Below are positions 58,153 to 64,000 of a stretch of 64,000 nt of DNA, one piece after another (the first letter of the stretch is position 1; every line of letters starts with the position of its first letter). The translations under genes and the position numbers were made by a program. This stretch comes from Pictodentalium vernedei. Taxonomy: Eukaryota; Mollusca; Scaphopoda; Dentaliida; Dentaliidae. The notes beneath the pieces are model-generated. The model saw only the letters and a program-made list of their open reading frames with translations. It was not told the DNA's origin and did no database searches. Location: contig CM062292.1 of the NCBI GenBank assembly GCA_031216915.1, positions 7,379,920 through 7,443,919 of the forward strand. The letters run 5' to 3'.

Positions 58153-58386
58153 TTATGGTGTGTAGATTGTCAGATATTCATAAACAGCCTTTCTGCAGAC
58201 TGGACATCTTCTCAGTGGTTTACAGCAGTCTTTGCGCAGCCACAAATGGTTACATGGTCGCGGAGCGACATTGGCTTCAGCTAATATACACACACTACAT
58301 TTTGTCCTCCGTGAATCTTCTTCTTGAAATGATGTGTCCATTTCTTCTTCTTTGATGGCCATTTCTTCTTCTTTTTCAACGTCCAT
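58153..58386 (-). CDS. Polinton RING-type protein, overlapping the upstream gene
   Basis: 77 aa. The acidic N-terminus (EEEMAIKEEEMD) is followed by an IAP-type RING: CSVC, a spacer of 11, CNH, then DCC and CPVC close to the C-terminus. IAP-type RINGs normally have a cysteine three residues after the CxH histidine plus one (HLxxC); here that position is arginine (HLWLRKDC, codon CGC), so one zinc ligand seems lost by a single change. RING proteins are E3 ubiquitin ligases that redirect host proteins or block cell death (family role, not shown here). Its start lies 106 bases inside the 58281-58919 gene in another frame. Confidence 0.65.
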   Translation of the reverse strand: MDVEKEEEMAIKEEEMDTSFQEEDSRRTKCSVCILAEANVAPRPCNHLWLRKDCCKPLRRCPVCRKAVYEYLTIYTP

Positions 58387-58919
58387 ATTCTTTTATCTTC
58401 TACGAATTGGTCACGAACCAATTCACAGTATACATAGAGTGAATAAAATCCTTGGTTGACATCGGCAACTCTGGAAAAATGGTAAGTTCCTGATTTAAAA
58501 ACACACTCATTAAATCCCAAAATATTTTGAAGAGTAGGGCTCAATGTGACCACGACTCCATCACGTACCGTGATAGGAACTCTACCAGTCACTTCATCCA
58601 GTTCAAAAGCTACCTTATCGTGATGAGGCAAGAGTAATTCTTTAACACCATTGATAGCTCGTATCACATCAATGGGATCCGAATAACGACCTTCCTTGAG
58701 AGTAAGTCGGTTATTCTTTTTCGAAGACCAGAACACTGTAATGAAAGCTTCCTCTCCACGAATATTGAACCAAATATTTGGATACTGAATCTCTGCTAGA
58801 CCTACTTCCCATTCTTCCGTGAGATTCACTGGTTGTGATAACTGAATGGTGTACATAGTCAACGTGGTTTCTGGAAACACGTTCATAGAACTATTCCTTG
58901 GTCGAGTCAAATAAAACAT
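58281..58919 (-). CDS. Conserved Polinton-associated protein of unknown function (MFYLTRPRNSS family)
   Basis: 212 aa. The N-terminus MFYLTRPRNSSMNVFPETTL and the WEVGLAEIQYPNIWFNI segment match a protein family I recall from many invertebrate Polinton-type elements; the alternating beta-rich look suits a structural or capsid-associated role, but this is not established. The start overlaps the stop of the membrane-protein gene (TAATG). The last 45 residues are lysine-rich repeats created by the reading frame that also encodes the RING protein, so the natural C-terminus is uncertain. Confidence 0.65.
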   Translation of the reverse strand: MFYLTRPRNSSMNVFPETTLTMYTIQLSQPVNLTEEWEVGLAEIQYPNIWFNIRGEEAFITVFWSSKKNNRLTLKEGRYSDPIDVIRAINGVKELLLPHHDKVAFELDEVTGRVPITVRDGVVVTLSPTLQNILGFNECVFKSGTYHFSRVADVNQGFYSLYVYCELVRDQFVEDKRIWTLKKKKKWPSKKKKWTHHFKKKIHGGQNVVCVY

Positions 58920-59134
58920 TACTTTTTCTTAATGGTTGGATTTGGTAACAAATATCCTATGCTACTACTCAAGAGAGCAGTCCACAACTTGCTGTCTGTG
59001 TTCTCGAGAGTGAGATTAACGACACTGGTAATGATGATGATATACAAAATGATTATTTGTGAAAAGTAAGTGATCTCGCTCCTTGGAATTCTTTTGCCAA
59101 ACAGAGGCCAAGAACCGTACGATCCTTCTTCCAT
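58919..59134 (-). CDS. Small Polinton membrane protein
   Basis: 71 aa. A short polar N-terminus is followed by a strong transmembrane segment (about residues 25-43, IIILYIIIITSVVNLTL), then a second hydrophobic stretch ending GYLLPNPTIKKK. The C-terminal LLPNP signature resembles a small protein I recall from other invertebrate Polinton-like elements. The start is 21 bp after the integrase stop, and the stop overlaps the next start codon. It may insert in a host membrane or virion membrane (inference). Confidence 0.6.
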   Translation of the reverse strand: MEEGSYGSWPLFGKRIPRSEITYFSQIIILYIIIITSVVNLTLENTDSKLWTALLSSSIGYLLPNPTIKKK

Positions 59135-59154
59135 TCTGAAGAAACCTCAGAGGT

Positions 59155-60167
59155 TCACTTCCTTTTATAGGTGAGCTGACTCTGCTTGATCCACGAATTG
59201 AACGAAGTTGGGTATCCCAACCACTTTATGAACAATTCCCTTTTCTTACCTCGACCACGTTTCTTGAGTACGTGCCCGATTTTGTAAATAGTTTTATGTG
59301 AAACTCGCTGAAGCTCTTCAGTGTAGAACGACCCTTTCAATACTTCCCCATTATCATATTGTAAGATGTATGTGACTGGATGTCCTTTCTTGATGGCTAC
59401 TACTATGAATAACTCTTCGGTCCAATTGGGCAAATAATCTTTCTCAAAAGTTTTCTTAACTTTATTGATTCTCACTCTGTCTCCTACTTTGTACTGTGGT
59501 GTCTTGTGCCAAACCTCTTCTTGATTTTTAAAGTTCACGGCAATGGGGGCCATACCTATACTACGATGATGAGAATGATTATATGATTTCACCAAGTTTT
59601 GAAGGGGAAAAGTTAGTGTATCATTCTTGGTAAAATATTTCCACATCTTGGTTATCAAAGTTCTATTGAATCTTTCTACCATGGAACATTTTGTGTAGTG
59701 AAAAATTCGACTTTATGATCTTTGAGAAAATTCTGAAATTTTCTGTTCAGAAATTCTTTGCCTTGATCTGTTTGTAATTTTTCTGGTTTACGACTTGGTT
59801 TGAAAATTTTACTAAAAGCTTTCACGATGGAATCACCAAGTTTGTTTTTGAGGGGTATGACCCAAGCATATTTACTAAACACATCTATACATGTCAACAA
59901 AAAAAATATGTTTTTGTTGAATTTACTTATGTTTGAAATATCTACCAAGTCAGCTTGCCATTGTGCATCTATACCACTAACTATCACTTTCCTTCTAGGA
60001 AATGTACGACGGACAGGTTTGTGAAGAGTGTATGTGTCTTGAGTCTCTAACCATTTTACAACTTGTTTAGCTTTTTTCTTGGACGCTCTACGAAGAGCGT
60101 CTACACCTCCAAAACTACCAGGCGCTTCAGAATCATAGTACAATGCTTCCATGACTGCATTGTTCAA
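59155..60167 (-). pseudogene. Polinton integrase (DDE type, chromodomain), split by a small deletion
   Basis: The N-terminal frame (60167-59676) has the domain around YYDSEAPGSFGGVDALRRA, the QVVKWLETQDTYTLHKPVR linker and the catalytic core with DAQWQADLVDI (first Asp) and LQTDQGKEFLN (second Asp). The C-terminal frame (59682-59155) begins at VERFNRT, containing the catalytic Glu, and ends in a chromodomain-like KIGHVLKKRGRGKKRELFIK, then WLGY segment. The two frames overlap by 7 bases where a few codons between the Asp-containing part and VERF are missing, so the reading frame is broken. Integrases of this type insert the element with short target duplications; the chromodomain may steer it to chromatin marks (family knowledge). 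Confidence 0.88.
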
Positions 60168-60182
60168 GTGTCAACTTTATTT
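60165..60182 (-). promoter_or_regulatory. Combined poly(A) signal and TATA-like sequence between genes
   Basis: GAGTATAAATAAAGTTGAC spans the stop of the 60177-60797 gene. It carries AATAAA for that gene and a TATAAATA just upstream of the integrase start at 60167. A short multi-use signal of this kind fits compact viral genomes. Confidence 0.35.
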
Positions 60183-60797
60183 ATACTCTTTTTCGGTCCA
60201 CTTTGGCGTTCCTGTTTTCTTTGGTAGATTAGGTTCCAACTTTATCGGTGCCTGTTTTATAAAATCCCAACGTTCTTTATGACCAATTAATTCTTGGGGT
60301 ATGTTACTATCTCTCAAAGCTTCGGCCAACACTTCCCATCCCTTTGGTTGGAAAGATTTTCGTCTTCTAAGTAAATCGTTTAGAAAATCTGTTACATTCG
60401 ACCCTACCACTGTTTGATCTTTGTAGACTAATTCACCCTTCTCATTCCAAGATATATTTGGGTCACTTCTAATACGATTCAACAACAACTTTCCCTTTCT
60501 CTTCATTGTCATAGGTACAGAATCGAGAATGTCTTCGTCTTTATTATCTTTCTCGAATTCGACTTTAATTGATCGAGGAGCCATTACCTTTTGTTGAAAT
60601 GCCAAGTATCTTTGTAAAATTTGATTATATTGAGTCATCTTTTCATCAGCCGAAAGAAAAGGGGCATCGAGAATATCTCTCATTTCTCTATCCAGTGGTG
60701 ATGAAACAGACAGATCATTCGGTTGTCTTGGAGTCTCTTGTAGACGTTCCAATAACCTTGGTTCAACCAAAGCCATCTTCTTTGCATATTCCATCAT
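60177..60797 (-). CDS. Conserved Polinton-associated protein of unknown function
   Basis: 206 aa, intact. N-terminal helix MEYAKKMALVEPRLLERLQE; a central segment (MRDILDAPFLSADEKMTQYN, then QILQRYLAFQQKV) typical of a Polinton/adintovirus protein I recall from other invertebrates; a basic middle; a C-terminal part with RRRKSFQPKGWEVLAEALRD and a Pro/Lys-rich tail. The start overlaps the open sequence that ends the small helical gene (GATGATGG). Next gene: integrase, 10 bp downstream. The role is unknown; a virion or minor capsid protein is possible. Confidence 0.6.
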   Translation of the reverse strand: MMEYAKKMALVEPRLLERLQETPRQPNDLSVSSPLDREMRDILDAPFLSADEKMTQYNQILQRYLAFQQKVMAPRSIKVEFEKDNKDEDILDSVPMTMKRKGKLLLNRIRSDPNISWNEKGELVYKDQTVVGSNVTDFLNDLLRRRKSFQPKGWEVLAEALRDSNIPQELIGHKERWDFIKQAPIKLEPNLPKKTGTPKWTEKEYK

Positions 60798-61174
60798 CCA
60801 AATATACCTTTAACAGCACCCAATAGTACAGGAGGTAGGAATGCCCACAAGAATCCCCCTTTCTACAAGATTTGACTCCTCTTTTTGTCAGCGGTACCTT
60901 TATTTGCCACTGCCCTCACTGGTTGTTTCTGACGAACGAGTCTGGTTCTCTGAGCTTTGGTCAGAGGTACAGCTTCCTTCAGTATATTCGAGGCACAGTC
61001 ACACAAACAATTAATCAAGTCTTTGTCTGCATGTTTTAGTATGGATTTGACAAGTGTGGGTTTCGATTTAATAAGAACCTTGAGAAGAGGGATGTTGCGC
61101 TCGAGACGGTCAGACATGCTTCTGACTTGAGTCAGACTTGTTACTGCCCTTTTATACTTTTCGGAGGTACACAT
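60797..61174 (-). pseudogene. Small helical Polinton protein with premature stop
   Basis: Frame 61174-60863 (103 aa) holds the SMSDRLERNIPLLKVLIKSK N-terminus, the DKDLINCLCDCASNIL core and VPLTKAQRTRLVRQK. After the RSQIL end, a TAG stop is followed, in the same frame, by an open stretch starting KGGFLWAFLPP and running to a stop at about 60796. In the family the segment before KGGFL is usually glutamine-containing, so TAG probably replaces CAG. Relatives occur at 11847-12170 and 12700-12991. The family's glycine/hydrophobic tail resembles an amphipathic membrane-active peptide (inference). Confidence 0.65.
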
Positions 61175-61199
61175 ATCGGGTTTCCCCAGGAAAAATTTG

Positions 61200-61748
61200 A
61201 CCTCTTAATCTCATGTATTCAGGAATATCTTGTTTGAGATCTATTAAAAGGTAACCATATGGTGAAGGGGCATCTTCGAAAACTTCTCTCAGAAACTTGG
61301 AATGACCAGGTACATCTGTGCTGCCAAGTGTGAGATTTGAGAACGATCCCTAAGATTAACAATATCATGTAATGACTATTAAGAGCTACAGTCCTATGGA
61401 CTTTATTTTTGTTGAATAAATTTTGAACAATGTACATCCCACTAATGTTACGGTGATGACTTCCTTTTGTAAATAATCTAGACACTCGAACATCTGCATC
61501 GAGCATCAGATAATCCAATATGACTAAACTATCAGATTTTAATTCTTGAGGGAGACCCTCTACGAATTCTACTTGGTGTAAAGTATTGCATAATGGTTGC
61601 CATTCACTACAACACCAAATGATGTGACTTGGAACAGGTGATATAATATTTCGAATGTTTTGGATAACCCAATTTACAAAGGGTGATTTACCACTACCCT
61701 GGGACCACACAATAAACAAGTGAATGGATGCTTCCAACGAGGATCCAT
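61200..61748 (-). pseudogene. Polinton packaging ATPase (FtsK/HerA-like), frameshifted
   Basis: ATG at 61748 starts a frame with a MDPRWKHPFTCLLCGP N-terminus. A shift near 61695 falls within Walker A, and the next frame carries QGSGKSPFVNWV. A Walker B-like LVILDYLML follows; the usual second acidic residue (LVILDDLM) is tyrosine here. DADVRVSRLFTKGSHHRNIS and VQNLFNK continue the ATPase fold. A further shift near 61355 splits the C-terminal part (which runs on in other frames to about 61200). Such ATPases pump DNA into virions. This copy would not be functional. Confidence 0.85.
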
Positions 61749-61775
61749 CTTTGTTGTTCTATGTGGGTACTACTT

Positions 61776-61790
61776 CTTTTTATACCTTTT
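61776..61790 (-). promoter_or_regulatory. TATA box of the ATPase gene
   Basis: Minus-strand AAAAGGTATAAAAAG, 30-40 bp upstream of the ATPase ATG at 61748, implying a very short leader. A second, similar block (AAAAGGTATAGAAGG) lies at about 61832-61846. Both are followed by AGTAGTACCCAC, so the promoter region is a tandem duplication of about 57 bp. Confidence 0.55.
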
Positions 61791-62067
61791 GGGGGAGGTG
61801 GCCCCCACTGAACGTGGGTACTACTCCCCTTCTATACCTTTTGGACAGGTGGTCAATATGACCGTCATCCAAAAATATTTAAAATTGGTGGCCCTCTGAC
61901 TTACTGGCTGGGTACAGGTTAAGTTTGATATTTGTCAAGAAGATAAACATCAAATAACCTAAGCGTCATTACCACCTTTTTTTTTCTTTTTTCTTCTCAT
62001 TTTATACTTTTTTCTTCTTTTTTTCTTTTTTTTTTATAAAAAACAAACATCTATTTACAACATCTAT
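61791..62067. other. Polinton intergenic region, T-rich
   Basis: Contains the duplicated promoter block and a 60-base T-rich run (61978-62040). There is no polymerase coding here: motif C of the polymerase should lie in this direction but is absent. Confidence 0.5.
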
Positions 62068-64000
62068 TCACATCTTCAGACTGAGTGGTTTCTTGAAGGT
62101 CATGAATTCAATCACCAAATCCATAATACAACGTCTCTGTTCATTTGTGAGAGGTTTCTCGAACATATCTTCATACTCTTTCTGTACTGGTGGTGGATTC
62201 ATGCAGGTATGTTCGTGCCAGAAGCAGCCATGGAATCGGTATACAGTCTGTGTCTCTTTGCACCAACCATCAGCAGGCAACTGTCTTCGACCAATCATTT
62301 TTTCGTCTCCGTTAAACTGATGTCTGATGTGGATGTCATCTCTCATCGATAAAAACACTAACCATTGTTCAGCCATTTTACCATACTTCATTGGATGTTC
62401 TGGTTTAAACTGGTTTTCTTCACGACGTCTATTATCCCAACCCGTTGGCATCTCTTGCATTAGGCACCAAAGATATAATGCATTCGCATCAAAGCCTATA
62501 ATACTTCCACATAGTTTTGCTTCTTTTCCATTTTTGGTTCTCTGATTTGGTTAACATCTTTCTCGTGGTACCGGTTGAAGATAATTGAAGGTCCACCAAC
62601 GATATTATCTTTCACTAAGTGATGCAAGTCTTTGTTTTTCTGGTTAAATAATGTGAAGTAAGTGTCATCATTCATGGCCTGGAACAGGTATTTCAACATA
62701 AGGCCTGGAACACTGATACCATCTTTAAACATATCGATGTGGCGTTCTTGGCAGAAAGCAAACTGCTTGTCAACTGCTTCAAGGAATGGTTTTACATCTC
62801 AGTTATTATACCAGATCAGAAAATCACGGAAAGTTGTCTCCAGGTCGTTCCATACATGCTGGCAGTACTGGTATTCTTCATTGGATATATTTTCTTTCTT
62901 GAGAGAACTGTAGAAGGCTTCATGGTCTGGTAGGTGGTCTTGATCCAATTTGTCCAAGCTGTCGATCCATTCATATGGTAAAAATCCCTTCGTCACGGAG
63001 CAGCCAAATGCTTTCAAAAACTTGTCGTAGCTGAATCCTGGAGGGAGGTAGTTGCAAATATCAACAAACTTGAAAGATTCTGTCGAGACGCACATGTAGT
63101 CATTTGATTTCTTCACTGCAAATTTGAGTGGATTCTGTCTCTTCAGGTATGTCACCAGTTTACGCTTGACTACATTCATATAATATTTTCCAGAGTTGAA
63201 TCCGATGACGGGCATCTCTTACAAGTAGTCTTGAAATTTCTTCTCCAATTTTTGTAAAGGGTGCATCTTGGATGTATCTTCTCCTGTAGCTCTGGCTTCT
63301 GCTTCCAGTGTTTCATCAATTTTTTGTCTGAGTTTAAACAAGGTCCAAGCACGATAGGTCTGCATCAGTTGGTGGCAATGAGATGAAATATCTGCGAGGT
63401 ATGTCATCATTTCTTCAACAAGTTCTTGAGAATTTCCATTTGTAATAAATCACTTCGGTTCTTGGTATTCTGAAACATTACAACATATGCTCACACTCAA
63501 AGGTCGGTGTTCTGCTTCCCATATCAGTTTATCACTGTCGACAGGTAGACTGGATTTGACAAAGGTTGCACGGTGTGGATAAAACTTCTTCTCTTCAGGC
63601 ACTTCTATACCTTCAGCTTCTAACAGATCAAATACGGACTGGGATGGATGATAAACACCGCCAACATACTGGTACTTCACTTCATCTGTACACGTGACGG
63701 GTGAGTCTGTAAACCTTCTTCCATAATTTGCCGCATTTGCGGCATTCAAAGGATTTGCAGTATTGGTCTATATCGATGATGTAGTGTAGCTAAAATGGTT
63801 CTTATAGACGTTCACATACATGGTATTTTCAAACTTTCTATGAGATCTCTGTACTAATTTGGCAACAGTTTGGTCATCATCATTCTTTACAAGTCCATAT
63901 ACTTGGATATTCACTAATTCGACTAAAGTTACTCCACGGAATTCATTCTTTGGCTTCTTTGTTTATTTGCTGTAGATGGCATCAGCTGTATTATTCAAAT
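62068..64000 (-). pseudogene. Polinton protein-primed DNA polymerase B, broken and 3'-truncated
   Basis: Gene enters from beyond 64000. At 64000-63790 an open stretch (EFRGVTLVELVNIQVYGLVK) has one in-frame stop. A C2H2-like unit (CRKCGKLWKKVYRLTRH) lies near 63750-63700, then a frameshift. The exonuclease region follows in three frames (63749-63450, 63410-63219, 63215-62799). The DFE-type exo I motif is missing where expected (before KSSLPVDSDKL). Exo II reads GFNSGKYYMNVV with Tyr in place of the catalytic Asp. Exo III (FSYDKFLKAFG) is kept. Palm part: NIVGGPSIIFNRYHEKD (62732-62496), a frameshift near 62515, DANALY (motif A), then FHGCFWHEHTC to a stop at 62068. Motifs B and C (YxDTDS) are absent, so the catalytic end has been lost. 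Confidence 0.85.

Larger units (their letters stand above)
58110..64000 (-). mobile_element. Polinton/Maverick element, decayed, continuing past the right edge
   Basis: Eight tightly packed minus-strand genes in the order polymerase B, packaging ATPase, small helical protein, conserved unknown, integrase, membrane protein, conserved beta-rich protein, RING protein. The set (protein-primed DNA polymerase plus retroviral-type integrase plus FtsK/HerA-like ATPase) defines the Polinton/Maverick group, self-synthesising virus-like transposons. No protease, major capsid or penton gene is seen. Terminal inverted repeats were not found; the left limit is set by the AATAAA signal at 58126-58131. Multiple lesions make it inactive. 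Confidence 0.9.

Overview
The window looks like intergenic or intronic DNA from a non-vertebrate animal, most likely a marine lophotrochozoan such as a mollusc. The reasons are high A+T, tRNA- and 5S-derived SINEs, CR1/L2-like and Tx1/L1-like LINE remains, Tc1/mariner remains, a Polinton/Maverick, many satellites and TTAGGG-type repeats. I cannot fix the species. Host coding sequence is sparse: one secreted PAN/apple-domain first exon (7105-7417, minus), one C-type lectin terminal exon (41383-41594, minus), and weaker exon candidates near 21.7 kb and 24-25.5 kb. Nearly everything else is mobile or repeat DNA.

Left part (0-15 kb): a 250-300 bp tandem repeat; a minus-strand block of decayed coding sequence (2.3-5.1 kb) cut by a tRNA-headed SINE, a hairpin MITE and a LINE fragment; the PAN-domain exon; and a decayed virus-like block (11.66-14.34 kb, plus strand). 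That block holds two relatives of a small Polinton-associated protein, a broken C2H2 finger, acidic and lysine-rich reading frames, and TATA-box promoters.

Middle (15-43 kb): a Tc1 fossil; several MITE families, including two opposite-facing copies of a 432-435 bp CAGTG-ended element; a nearly complete but frameshifted Tx1/L1-like LINE (27.15-32.29 kb); poly-G/poly-C fold-back DNA (34.7-37.3 kb); a second SINE; an 87-bp minisatellite; the lectin exon; and a Tc1 pseudogene whose catalytic core is replaced by degenerate telomeric repeats.

Right part (43-58 kb): mostly tandem DNA, with a degenerate ~120-bp array, a ~175-bp nucleosome-length satellite, a 27-bp minisatellite with an inverted head and a 74-bp satellite. 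Also here are a third SINE with a 5S rRNA-like head, a second copy of the CR1/L2-like LINE fragment and a third copy of a dispersed CRE-bearing repeat.

Right end (58.1-64.0 kb): a minus-strand Polinton/Maverick runs off the window. In transcription order it has protein-primed DNA polymerase B, packaging ATPase, a small helical protein, a conserved protein of unknown function, a chromodomain integrase, a small membrane protein, a conserved beta-rich protein and an overlapping RING protein. Most genes are broken (frameshifts, a nonsense codon, lost catalytic residues, a truncated polymerase), and no capsid or protease gene is visible, so this copy looks dead. Its packed, overlapping genes and TATA boxes still show the ancestral layout.
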